From JBPRGG01 sp051418075 (GTDB lineage Bacteria; Bacteroidota; Bacteroidia; Cytophagales; Cyclobacteriaceae), in the NCBI GenBank assembly GCA_051418075.1, contig JBPRGG010000137.1, positions 1-47,504 on the forward strand: 47,504 bases of DNA. The letters run 5' to 3'. Position numbers and translations under genes: made by a program. How positions within the stretch are numbered: position 1 is the stretch's first letter; the number at the start of each line of letters is the position of its first letter. Positions 33,606-41,402 of the stretch are shown here, piece by piece. The notes under the pieces were generated by a model that did no database searches, had not been told where the DNA came from, and saw only the letters and a list, made by a program, of their open reading frames with translations.

Positions 33606-34190
33606 ATGAAAATAGCCATTGTAAAATATAATGCCGGAAATGTCCAGTCAGTCAAATATGCACTACAGCGTTTGGGTATCGAGCCGGTAGTGACTAATGA
33701 TCAGGAAGAACTGGAACAAGCTGATAAGATCATATTCCCAGGAGTGGGAGAGGCTGCATCAGCCATGAAAAGTTTAAGAGAAAACAACCTGATAAATTTA
33801 ATACCTCAACTTAAACAGCCATTTTTAGGCGTTTGCCTGGGCCTTCAGCTAATGTGCCGGCATTCTGAGGAGCGTGATACACCCTGCCTGGGGATCTTTG
33901 ACCTGGACGTAAAAAAGTTTGAACCTAAGCTGAAAGTGCCACACATGGGATGGAATAAACTAGATCATTTGAAAAGTGATCTGTTTAAAGACATGCCGGC
34001 CGATCCTTATGTATATTTTGTTCACAGCTATTATGCCGAAGTAGGACCGGATACCATAGCCACAGCGGAATACATGCATCCTTTCAGTGCTGCTATTCGA
34101 AAAGATAACTTTTATGCCATTCAGGCCCATCCGGAAAAGAGTGGCGAGGTGGGAGCTCAGGTCCTGAAGAATTTCCTGGCCATGCATTAA
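33606..34190 (+). CDS. hisH: Imidazole glycerol phosphate synthase subunit HisH
   Basis: HisH is the glutaminase that feeds ammonia to HisF in histidine synthesis. The 194-residue protein has nucleophile Cys77 in LGVCLGLQLM, His175 and Glu177 in QAHPEKS, and the HisH-specific marks YNAGNVQSV, PGVGEA, VPHMGWN and FVHSYY, so it is HisH and not another TrpG-like amidotransferase. It sits alone behind aroF with no hisA, hisF or other his gene in the window, which is unusual for a Bacteroidota his gene. Its stop overlaps the convergent nadE stop. Whether it shares the trp transcript depends on the 62-base gap with an inverted repeat. Confidence 0.93.
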   Translation: MKIAIVKYNAGNVQSVKYALQRLGIEPVVTNDQEELEQADKIIFPGVGEAASAMKSLRENNLINLIPQLKQPFLGVCLGLQLMCRHSEERDTPCLGIFDLDVKKFEPKLKVPHMGWNKLDHLKSDLFKDMPADPYVYFVHSYYAEVGPDTIATAEYMHPFSAAIRKDNFYAIQAHPEKSGEVGAQVLKNFLAMH

Positions 34191-36082
34191 TCCTGACGGT
34201 GGTTTAAAAGGGCTGCTTTAAGTTTTAAATAATTTCGGGTGTAATGGATCCCGTTCTGGGATTCTCGCAGATCAAAACCAAAAGCCCTCCGGCTCAGCAC
34301 GATGATGGGAGGTGCCTGAATCCGCTTAAAGAAGTTAATTTTATAGGCCCTCCATTTTTCTTCCAGGTCTTCAATAAAAAACTGGTGATCCTGGTTGAAA
34401 TATTGGTCCAGCAACTTTTGCTCTACTTTTAAAGTTTCTGCCAATTGACCTTTTGCATATAAACTTAGAATATCTTCAGGATCCAGCCTGAATTCTACAA
34501 ATGCCCTGATCAGTTTGTCATGATAGGGGTATCTTATGGGATCGCCCTTGCCTTCATCAATATTCTGGTCTTCACTTAATTCAGCTGAAGCGGGTATATC
34601 AAAAATCTCTGCTGGAATGGGATTTCCATGGACCTGGTTGATGTAACGCCCCAACTGATACACTTCCATTTTGTAAAGATCACCTATGACTGATAAAGCT
34701 CCATTGACATCTCCATATAAAGTAGCATACCCCAGTGCAATTTCCGTTTTGTTGCCATTGTTAATAAAGATGCCCCCAACAGCCGAAGATACAGCCGCCA
34801 GTATGCGGGAGCCCCGGTCGCGGGCTTGTATATTTTCCTTGTTCAGCCCGGAAAGTGCTATCGGTTGTTCAAATTGGCTGCCATCCAGTCTTTTGAATGA
34901 AATATTTTCTAATTGCTCAACAGTATATTCATAAGATTCCTGTATCGGGATCACGGCATAATTCAATCCCAGTTTTTGGGCTAGCTGTTGTGCTGCACCC
35001 CGGGTTGTGCTGGAATTGAAGCGGGAAGGCATGTTGACTGCATAGACATTTTCCGGACCAATGGCCAAAGAAAGGATGGTGGCGCTTACAGCCGAATCAA
35101 TCCCGCCACTTACACCGATCACCGCTTTTTGGGTTTTAATTCCCTCAAAAAACTTCTTCACGCCATACAGGATCCCTTGGTATAATTCCTCCGAGTCTTT
35201 TTGTATTGAAGGTTCCGGCACCTTGATGGATGGATGATCAGCCTCAAATAAGGTAGTATGAATTACTTCCTGATGATAATCAGTGGCTACCTTTCGGATT
35301 GTACCGTCAGGATTATAAATGGTACTGTTTCCTTCAAACAGAAAGATGTTCTTGCCATTGTTTTGTATGCCGGTATTATTGGCATAAACAAAAGGAATAG
35401 ATTTATGGGCTAACCGGCTCTGAATGACCCGGTGCCTTTTGTTGTTTTTGCGCCAGGTCCAGGGAGAACAGGATATATTGATGATCAGGTTGGCTCCATT
35501 GTCCATCAGGATGTGGGTAGGATCAGCCGTATAGTCGTCGCTCCACATATCCTCACAAAGCATCAGCCCGATCTTATATTGACAGGATCTCCAATGAAGT
35601 GTAACAGGTTGAAGCAAATCTTCCAACCGTACCTCCTGATCATATGCTTGTTTTAACAAGGAGTAAAAATGACGTTCGTCATCAAACTCCCGGTATTTAG
35701 GCATCAGGGTTTTATGTACCACGCCAGGGGCCAAAAGTTTCTGGTTGGCCGCAATAAAGGCGGCATTATATTTTCTGATTCTGCCATCCTCATTTTTTTG
35801 GGAAGGATCCAGGTCTACATTGCCCCAGATAGCTACAATATTTTCAGTTACCTTGATAATATCCTGATTATACTGATAAGCATCCTTGACAAAAGCCTCA
35901 TTTTCCCACTCATCTCCCAGTAAATACCCGGGTACCGCCATTTCGGGAAAAACGATGAGGTCATAGCCTGTTTCCCTGGCCTCAATAATCGCATTAATGA
36001 TTTTTTCCGCATTTTTGCCTGGATGGCCCGGCTTAACCTCCATTTGAAATACGGCAATTTTTAGTGGTGCAAATTGGGGCAT
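34187..36082 (-). CDS. nadE: Glutamine-dependent NAD+ synthetase
   Basis: NadE amidates deamido-NAD to NAD with ATP, the last step of NAD synthesis. The 631-residue protein has an N-terminal nitrilase-type glutaminase domain with the Glu47-Lys124-Cys176 triad (VFPEMAVPGY, HKTLMPKYREFDD, LMLCEDMW). The C-terminal synthetase domain has the ATP P-loop IGVSGGIDSAVSATI, RGSRILAAVSSAVGGI, GNKTEIALGYATLYGD and a C-terminal RAFGFDLRE. So it can use glutamine directly. Its last bases overlap the stop of hisH (convergent). It has its own promoter box upstream. Confidence 0.95.
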   Translation of the reverse strand: MPQFAPLKIAVFQMEVKPGHPGKNAEKIINAIIEARETGYDLIVFPEMAVPGYLLGDEWENEAFVKDAYQYNQDIIKVTENIVAIWGNVDLDPSQKNEDGRIRKYNAAFIAANQKLLAPGVVHKTLMPKYREFDDERHFYSLLKQAYDQEVRLEDLLQPVTLHWRSCQYKIGLMLCEDMWSDDYTADPTHILMDNGANLIINISCSPWTWRKNNKRHRVIQSRLAHKSIPFVYANNTGIQNNGKNIFLFEGNSTIYNPDGTIRKVATDYHQEVIHTTLFEADHPSIKVPEPSIQKDSEELYQGILYGVKKFFEGIKTQKAVIGVSGGIDSAVSATILSLAIGPENVYAVNMPSRFNSSTTRGAAQQLAQKLGLNYAVIPIQESYEYTVEQLENISFKRLDGSQFEQPIALSGLNKENIQARDRGSRILAAVSSAVGGIFINNGNKTEIALGYATLYGDVNGALSVIGDLYKMEVYQLGRYINQVHGNPIPAEIFDIPASAELSEDQNIDEGKGDPIRYPYHDKLIRAFVEFRLDPEDILSLYAKGQLAETLKVEQKLLDQYFNQDHQFFIEDLEEKWRAYKINFFKRIQAPPIIVLSRRAFGFDLRESQNGIHYTRNYLKLKAALLNHRQD

Positions 36083-36102
36083 GATTTTGTTTTTTAGGCT
36101 GC

Positions 36103-36110
36103 CAAATATA
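36103..36110 (-). promoter_or_regulatory. -7 promoter box for nadE
   Basis: The minus strand reads TATATTTG, an exact TAnnTTTG. Transcription should begin about 17 bases before the nadE ATG. I saw no -33 TTG at the preferred distance; the nearest lies 26 bases away. Confidence 0.45.
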
Positions 36111-36133
36111 GATGCTTCTATTTTAACTTAAAA

Positions 36134-36179
36134 ATGCAAGGCTGGTTAGCTGAACCAGGAAATTTTGGATTCCTTGCAT
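36134..36179 (+). repeat. Nested inverted repeat between nadE and the TPR gene
   Basis: ATGCAAGG (134-141) pairs with CCTTGCAT (172-179). Inside, CTGGTT (142-147) pairs with AACCAG (153-158) around AGCTG, leaving a 13-base unpaired strand. The two stems stack. A further CTGACC/GGTCAG pair (183-188/226-231) follows. No T-run. Could be a structured RNA element or a protein-binding site; function unknown. Confidence 0.45.
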
Positions 36180-36328
36180 AGGCTGACCTATCTGGTAATC
36201 CTCCGGCCTAAAAAATTGGTGTAGTGGTCAGATTCCAGTTTACTTAGTAGAAAATCAATGGCAAATAATTGATTTTTAAATAATAAAACGGTTTCTTAGC
36301 GTTAAAATGAAGTAAATCATGATTTAAG

Positions 36329-37444
36329 ATGATAAGAGCTTTGCTTGCTTTTTCGATTTTTGGACTTTTATGGGTCGGGTGCGATACCAATTATTCGGAT
36401 CATAAAATGTCAGATATTCCCAGGTTTGATCAGGCCTACTACCAGGCTATGGTTCGTAACCTCAATGAACAGATTGAATCCTCTCCCCGTAACGATCAGA
36501 TCTATTACAGGAAAGCTCAGATCCTCAATCAATTAAATAATTATAATTCAGCCCAGCTATCCATTGAAAAAGCCATTGAGCTGAATCATAACAAACCAAA
36601 CTATCAATTACTTTACGCCACCATTCTTCATCAAAAAGGAAATGTAGAACAGGCTCTGACTGCAGCTCAGGTAGCTGAACGTAGTAATATCCAGTCACCT
36701 GAACTTTTTGCCTTGCTGGGAGAACTTTATTTAAAGGCTAACCAACCAGAGGAAGCGGAGCAATACCTGACCAAAGCTATTGATCTGGACCAGGATAATT
36801 ACCGTCACTATTTACTGGCAGGAATGGTCTACTTAGCCCATCAGGATACCATTACTGCGGAGGAATATATAATTAAAAGCCTGGAATTAGCCCCTAATCA
36901 ACAGGCATATGCAGCCCTGGTAGATATCAACCTTTATAAAAAGGATTATGAAAATGCCTTTAAATACCTGGATCTGAATTTAGCCCAGGATCCTGATAAT
37001 CAGGAATTAATATATAAAAAAGGCAGGCTGTTAAGGTTAACCGGTGAATTGGGAAAAGCTAAAACCGTATTCTATGACCTGCTTCGTCATGATTCCACCC
37101 ATCTTGCTACCTATGATGAATTGTCTGTTTTGAGCTTTAATACCTACAAGTACGATTCTGCCATTTTTTTTGCCAATAAAGCCCTGACCCTGAATCAAAA
37201 TCACCTGCAGGCTTATCTGAACCTGGCCCGGGTTTACAATAGAAGAGGTTATTACACTGCATCCATTGAGAATTACAAGCAAATCCTGGAAAAAGATACC
37301 ACCCATATCACCGCCCGACAGGAACTGGACCAGCTATATGGTAAAATTGCTTACCTGAATCGGCTTAAAGCAGAAAAAGAAAGGGGGGAAAACCTGCGTA
37401 AGATCAATAACCTTGAGCGCCCCAGCCTGAATAAGATCCAGTGA
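36329..37444 (+). CDS. TPR-repeat lipoprotein
   Basis: This 371-residue protein has a lipobox ending at Cys18 (GLLWVGC) and so should be anchored to an envelope membrane. From about residue 40 it is made of tandem tetratricopeptide repeats of about 34 residues (for example YYRKAQILNQLNNYNSAQLSIEKAIELN, FALLGELYLKANQPEEAEQ), roughly eight copies, ending at about residue 340 in a charged tail. TPR lipoproteins serve as interaction scaffolds in the Bacteroidota envelope, as for example in gliding and secretion complexes, but nothing here identifies the partner. It lies between nadE (divergent) and thrS. I saw no clear promoter box. Confidence 0.85.
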   Translation: MIRALLAFSIFGLLWVGCDTNYSDHKMSDIPRFDQAYYQAMVRNLNEQIESSPRNDQIYYRKAQILNQLNNYNSAQLSIEKAIELNHNKPNYQLLYATILHQKGNVEQALTAAQVAERSNIQSPELFALLGELYLKANQPEEAEQYLTKAIDLDQDNYRHYLLAGMVYLAHQDTITAEEYIIKSLELAPNQQAYAALVDINLYKKDYENAFKYLDLNLAQDPDNQELIYKKGRLLRLTGELGKAKTVFYDLLRHDSTHLATYDELSVLSFNTYKYDSAIFFANKALTLNQNHLQAYLNLARVYNRRGYYTASIENYKQILEKDTTHITARQELDQLYGKIAYLNRLKAEKERGENLRKINNLERPSLNKIQ

Positions 37445-37515
37445 TGAATATGCTCAAATTCTTTTGAGCATCATATAATTAAGAATTCCATTTAATAAAT
37501 GTTGAATATTTGCAG

Positions 37516-37523
37516 TATATTTG
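37516..37523 (+). promoter_or_regulatory. -7 promoter box for thrS
   Basis: TATATTTG is an exact TAnnTTTG, about 98 bases before thrS. The leader contains a GGTCA/TGACC inverted repeat (37561-37565/37580-37584) around an A/T-rich loop. I saw no threonine-codon leader peptide or T-box. Confidence 0.5.
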
Positions 37524-37620
37524 CCTTCCTTTTTAAAAAACAGACCTGAATACATTTTTTGGTCATTTTTTAAAATTTTTGACCGTGGGGTATTATGTAA
37601 AAAAAGCTATTAAATTCTGA

Positions 37621-39576
37621 ATGATGAGTGAGGAAAAAATCAAGATCACCCTTCCTGATGGTTCCCTAAAAGAATTTCCCAAGGGATCAACAGGTTTGGA
37701 TATTGCCCTGAGTATTAGTGAAGGGTTAGCCAGAAATGTATTGGCAGCCAAAGTAAATGGAGAAGTTTGGGATGCCAGCCGTCCGATTGATCAGGATGCG
37801 TCTGTACAATTACTTACCTGGAATGACCGCGAAGGCAAATCTACATTTTGGCACTCATCGGCCCATCTGCTGGCAGAAGCTTTGGAAGCTTTATATCCGG
37901 GGATTAAGTTTGGTATTGGGCCAGCTATAGAAAACGGGTTTTACTATGATGTAGATTTCGGTGATCAGGAATTTGATGCCAGCCAGTTGGAAAGGCTGGA
38001 AAATAAAATGATGGAACTGGCCCGCAGTAAAAGTGAATATAAGCGCCAGGAGATCAGTAAGCAAGAGGCCCTGGCGTATTATCAAAAAAAAGGAGATGAA
38101 TATAAACTGGAACTTTTGGAGGGGCTGGAAGATGGCATGATTACTTTTTATCACCAGGGGAATTTTACTGATTTGTGCCGGGGGCCTCATATTCCTCATA
38201 CAGGCTGGGTCAAAGCCCTTAAACTCATGAATATTGCCGGGGCTTATTGGCGTGGTGATGAAACCAGGAAGCAACTGACCAGGATCTATGGTGTTTCTTT
38301 TCCCAAACAAAAAGAATTGAAGGAATACCTGGAATTGTTGGAAGAAGCCAAAAAGAGGGATCATCGTAAGTTGGGTAAAGAATTGGAATTGTTTGCTTTT
38401 TCAGAAAAAGTAGGATTGGGCCTGCCTTTATGGTTGCCCAAAGGAACTATGCTGCGAGAGCGGCTGGTTAATTTTTTGAAAGAAGCCCAGGTCAAGGCCG
38501 GTTATCAGAGTGTTATTACCCCTCATATTGCTCATAAGGACCTTTATGTAACTTCCGGACACTATGAAAAATACGGCAAGGACTCATTTAAACCTATCCA
38601 GACACCTAATGAGCAGGAAGAGTTCATGCTTAAACCCATGAATTGCCCCCATCATTGTGAGATTTATAAAACCAAACCACGTTCTTATAAAGAGTTACCT
38701 TTAAGAATGGCTGAATTTGGCACCGTTTACCGGTATGAGCAAAGTGGTGAGTTGCATGGATTGACCCGGGTAAGAGGTTTTACCCAGGATGATGCCCATA
38801 TTTTCTGTACTCCTGACCAGGTAAAAGATGAATTCAAAAAGGTGATCGACCTGGTATTGTATGTATTTAATGCATTAGGTTTCCAAGATTTCACCACACA
38901 AATATCTTTAAGGGATCCGGATAATAAAGGTAAATATATCGGAGAGGACGAAGTATGGGAAAAGGCAGAAAAAGCCATCGTGGAAGCTACCCAGGAAAAG
39001 GGATTAAAAACCATCACAGAATTGGGCGAAGCGGCATTTTATGGTCCCAAATTAGATTTTATGGTTAAAGATGCCCTAAATCGAAACTGGCAGTTGGGTA
39101 CCATACAAGTGGATTATAATCTTCCGGAAAGATTTCAACTGGAGTATATTGGGGCAGATAATTCAAAACATCGCCCGGTTATGATCCATAGGGCTCCTTT
39201 TGGATCGCTGGAAAGGTTCGTAGCCATATTGATTGAAAATACCGGTGGCAATTTCCCTTTGTGGCTTTCACCTGAGCAGATTGCCGTACTGCCAATATCT
39301 GAGCGATTTAATGACTATGCCCGGCAGGTTTATAGTGAATTGGAATCTCATGATATCAGAGGCTTCATTGACCTCAGAGATGAAAAAATTGGGCGAAAGA
39401 TCAGAGATGCAGAGGTGATGAAGGTGCCCTTCATGATCATTATAGGAGAGAAAGAAAAATCTGAAGGAAAAATTTCTTTGAGAAAACATGGGGAAGGAGA
39501 CAAGGGAAGTTTCACATTATCAGAGTTTTATGATTTTTTCAAAAAAGAAATCGTAAAGAGTTTAAGCCCAGAGTAG
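37621..39576 (+). CDS. thrS: Threonyl-tRNA synthetase
   Basis: The enzyme charges tRNA-Thr. The 651-residue protein has an N-terminal TGS domain (about 4-66), the second editing domain with the HSSAHLLAEAL histidines (His78, His82) and LCRGPHIPHTG, the class II catalytic core with FMLKPMNCPHHCEIY (zinc ligand Cys), RYEQSGELHGLTRVRGFTQDDAHIF and MIHRAPFGSLERF, and the C-terminal anticodon-binding domain (PEQIAVLPIS, IGRKIRDAEVMKVPFMIIIG). All parts are present and the length is usual. Two adjacent ATG codons make the exact start ambiguous by one residue. It precedes infC-rpmI-rplT, the common bacterial arrangement. Confidence 0.97.
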   Translation: MMSEEKIKITLPDGSLKEFPKGSTGLDIALSISEGLARNVLAAKVNGEVWDASRPIDQDASVQLLTWNDREGKSTFWHSSAHLLAEALEALYPGIKFGIGPAIENGFYYDVDFGDQEFDASQLERLENKMMELARSKSEYKRQEISKQEALAYYQKKGDEYKLELLEGLEDGMITFYHQGNFTDLCRGPHIPHTGWVKALKLMNIAGAYWRGDETRKQLTRIYGVSFPKQKELKEYLELLEEAKKRDHRKLGKELELFAFSEKVGLGLPLWLPKGTMLRERLVNFLKEAQVKAGYQSVITPHIAHKDLYVTSGHYEKYGKDSFKPIQTPNEQEEFMLKPMNCPHHCEIYKTKPRSYKELPLRMAEFGTVYRYEQSGELHGLTRVRGFTQDDAHIFCTPDQVKDEFKKVIDLVLYVFNALGFQDFTTQISLRDPDNKGKYIGEDEVWEKAEKAIVEATQEKGLKTITELGEAAFYGPKLDFMVKDALNRNWQLGTIQVDYNLPERFQLEYIGADNSKHRPVMIHRAPFGSLERFVAILIENTGGNFPLWLSPEQIAVLPISERFNDYARQVYSELESHDIRGFIDLRDEKIGRKIRDAEVMKVPFMIIIGEKEKSEGKISLRKHGEGDKGSFTLSEFYDFFKKEIVKSLSPE

Positions 39577-39678
39577 TAATATATACCATAATTGATTTAA
39601 CTTTAGTGGCAGTATTATATTTATATATTTATAGCTGCTTTATTTGATTATAATTTTTTATGAAATATAATTTTATTT

Positions 39679-39686
39679 TATATTTG
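39679..39686 (+). promoter_or_regulatory. -7 promoter box for infC
   Basis: TATATTTG matches TAnnTTTG, about 35 bases before the infC start. The 144-base thrS-infC gap also holds a weak GCAG/CTGC hairpin (near 39610-39639). Whether thrS reads through is not decided by the sequence. Confidence 0.45.
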
Positions 39687-39707
39687 CAGTTTAATTTTTC
39701 AATTAAA

Positions 39708-39714
39708 AAGGAGG
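39708..39714 (+). promoter_or_regulatory. Perfect Shine-Dalgarno of infC
   Basis: AAGGAGG lies 6 bases before the ATT at 39721 and only 3 before another ATT at 39718, which favours 39721 as the start. It is the only full Shine-Dalgarno I found directly ahead of a gene in this window. Confidence 0.75.
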
Positions 39715-39720
39715 TAAATT

Positions 39721-40269
39721 ATTAGCAAAGCAAGAGGATCTTACAGAGGACGCGTTGAAGAGCCCTATAAAGTTAACAAACGAATAAGAGCGTCCGAAGT
39801 ACGAGTTGTCAGCGATTCTGGCAATTTAGGAGTTTTTAATATTGATCAGGCCTTAAAGATGGCAGAACAGGAAGGATTGGATTTAGTTGAAATTTCGCCT
39901 ACTGCCCGTCCCCCGGTTTGTAAAATTATTGATTATTCCAAGTTCAAGTACGAACAAAAGAAAAAACAAAAGGAAATAAAAGCCAAGGCTCAGAAAACGG
40001 TGGTGAAAGAGATCCGGTTTGGACCTAACACCGATGATCATGATTTTAATTTCAAATTAAAGCATGCTGAAGGTTTTCTGAAAGATGGGGCCAAAGTTAA
40101 AGCCTATGTACATTTTGTAGGCAGAACCATAGTGTTCAAAGAAAGAGGTGAATTGCTTTTGCTAAAATTTATTGACGCATTAAATGAATATGCTAAAGTA
40201 GACCAGTTGCCAAAACTGGAGGGAAAACGTATGATTGTCATGCTATCTCCCAAAGCATCGAAAAAATAA
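39721..40269 (+). CDS. infC: Translation initiation factor IF-3, ATT start
   Basis: IF-3 binds the 30S subunit and proof-reads start codon and initiator tRNA. The frame has no ATG before residue 47, yet the family's N-terminal domain clearly reads upstream of it: EEPYKVNKRIRASEVRVV, then GVFNIDQALKMAEQEGLDLVEISP, a lysine-rich linker (KYEQKKKQKEIKAKAQKT) and the C-terminal domain EIRFGPNTDDHDFNFKLKHAEGFL. An in-frame TAA at 39715-39717 rules out anything earlier, so the start must be ATT at 39721 or 39718. Non-standard ATT starts are known for infC and let IF-3 repress its own translation. The protein then has 182 residues. rpmI follows 29 bases downstream. Confidence 0.95.
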   Translation: MSKARGSYRGRVEEPYKVNKRIRASEVRVVSDSGNLGVFNIDQALKMAEQEGLDLVEISPTARPPVCKIIDYSKFKYEQKKKQKEIKAKAQKTVVKEIRFGPNTDDHDFNFKLKHAEGFLKDGAKVKAYVHFVGRTIVFKERGELLLLKFIDALNEYAKVDQLPKLEGKRMIVMLSPKASKK

Positions 40270-40298
40270 TAATGTAAAAAGGGAAAAACAGAAGGAAA

Positions 40299-40493
40299 AT
40301 GCCAAAGATGAAAACCAAATCCGGAGCTAAAAAAAGATTTAAGCTAACCGGTACCGGAAAGATTAGAAGAAAACATGCTTATAAAAGCCATATTCTTACT
40401 AAAAAAGAAACTAAGCAGAAGAGAAATCTGACCCATATGGGCTTGGTAGACAAGAGCGATGAGGGTAGGGTTAAATTAATGCTTAATATCTGA
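40299..40493 (+). CDS. rpmI: Ribosomal protein bL35
   Basis: The 64-residue, strongly basic protein has the bL35 signature MPKMKTKSGAKKRFKLTGTG, then KIRRKHAYKSHIL and a C-terminal LMLNI. It belongs to the large subunit. It lies between infC and rplT as in most bacteria, with spacers of 29 and 92 bases. The 92-base rpmI-rplT spacer could hold an L20-responsive site, but I see no strong structure in it. Confidence 0.97.
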   Translation: MPKMKTKSGAKKRFKLTGTGKIRRKHAYKSHILTKKETKQKRNLTHMGLVDKSDEGRVKLMLNI

Positions 40494-40585
40494 TATAATA
40501 CTAATCAGGAAGGTTTTATTGTTTCACCGGGCTGATGGTTCAAAAAGAATCCATGTAGATCACCAGAAGCCAAAAAATTAAAAAA

Positions 40586-40930
40586 ATGCCAAGATCAGTA
40601 AATTCAGTGGCCTCTAAGGCCCGTAGAAAAAAAATCTTAAAGCTGGCCAAAGGTTATTTCGGCCGGCGAAAAAATGTTTGGACTGTAGCCAAGAATGCAG
40701 TTGACAAAGGATTAAAGTATGCCTATCGCGATCGTAAAAGCAAAAAAAGAAATTTCAGACAACTTTGGATACAGCGTATTAATGCTGGGGCCAGGATCAA
40801 TGGAATGTCTTATTCAGAATTCATGGGCAAGTTAAAGAAAGCAGATGTAGGTTTAAACAGAAAAGTGTTGGCTGATTTAGCCATGAATCACCCTGAAGCT
40901 TTTAAAGCAGTGGTAGAAAAAGTTAAATAA
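40586..40930 (+). CDS. rplT: Ribosomal protein bL20
   Basis: The 114-residue protein has the bL20 start MPRSVNSVASKARRKKILKL, AKGYFGRRKNV and the RDRKSKKRNFRQLWIQRINA segment; the length is typical. bL20 binds 23S rRNA early in 50S assembly and in some bacteria represses its own operon. It is the last gene of the infC operon; a strong terminator follows 45 bases after the stop. Confidence 0.97.
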   Translation: MPRSVNSVASKARRKKILKLAKGYFGRRKNVWTVAKNAVDKGLKYAYRDRKSKKRNFRQLWIQRINAGARINGMSYSEFMGKLKKADVGLNRKVLADLAMNHPEAFKAVVEKVK

Positions 40931-40974
40931 GTCCCCTTCAGGTGGATTTTATTTCATAAGAATTTAATTATTTT

Positions 40975-41001
40975 AAAAAAGGTCCGGCAGGACCTTTTTT
41001 T
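40975..41001 (+). terminator. Rho-independent terminator of the infC operon
   Basis: An A-run, GGTCC (981-985), loop GGCA, GGACC (990-994) and a seven-T run form a perfect stem extended by A-T pairs on both sides. It could act on either strand. Confidence 0.85.
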
Positions 41002-41048
41002 GTGTGGTAATATTTTTATTTTTCCTCTTTAAATAAATCCAGAATATA

Positions 41049-41381
41049 ATGAAAAGATATGCTTTCACCCTCGATTTAAAAGACGATCTTGAATTAATAG
41101 AAGCTTATAAAGAACACCACCGAAAAGTATGGCCGGAAGTCAAAGCATCCATTAAGGAAGCCGGTATACAACATATTGAGATCTATCTTCTGGGCAACAG
41201 GCTATTTATGGTAATGGAAGTAAAGGATAATTTTTCCTTTGAGAAAAAGGCCGAGATGGATGCAGCTAATCCCATTGTTCAGGAATGGGAAAAGCTGATG
41301 TGGAAATATCAACAGGCGCTTCCGCAAGCTGGACCTGGTGAAAAATGGATCATGATGGAGCGCATTTTCCAATTGGACTAA
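41049..41381 (+). CDS. L-rhamnose mutarotase-like protein
   Basis: The 110-residue protein matches the RhaM/DUF718 family: MKRYAFTLDLKDDLELIEAYKEHH, VWPEVKASIKEAGI, IEIYLLGNRLFMVMEV and a C-terminal GEKWIMMERIFQL. It interconverts the anomers of L-rhamnose or a similar 6-deoxy or uronic sugar; fucose mutarotases share the fold, so the sugar is not certain. The conserved His (EAYKEHHRKVW) and the Tyr/Trp-rich active-site positions appear present. It is monocistronic between two terminator-like hairpins. A GH88 hydrolase lies in the convergent cluster 0.9 kb away. Confidence 0.85.
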   Translation: MKRYAFTLDLKDDLELIEAYKEHHRKVWPEVKASIKEAGIQHIEIYLLGNRLFMVMEVKDNFSFEKKAEMDAANPIVQEWEKLMWKYQQALPQAGPGEKWIMMERIFQLD

Positions 41382-41399
41382 TCCAAAACCGGATTTTTT
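41380..41399 (+). terminator. Terminator after the mutarotase gene
   Basis: AATCC (380-384), overlapping the stop codon, pairs with GGATT (391-395) around AAAACC, followed by a T-run to 41399. Short stem, so of moderate strength. Confidence 0.5.
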
Positions 41400-41402
41400 C
41401 GG

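Noticed and set aside
34187..34190. hisH and nadE overlap as a sign of gene fusion or error
   Set aside because: It is a simple convergent overlap of stop codons (TTAA); both proteins are full length.
37524..37620. T-box or threonine leader ahead of thrS
   Set aside because: No threonine-rich short frame, no T-box consensus and no terminator were found; only a GGTCA/TGACC inverted repeat.
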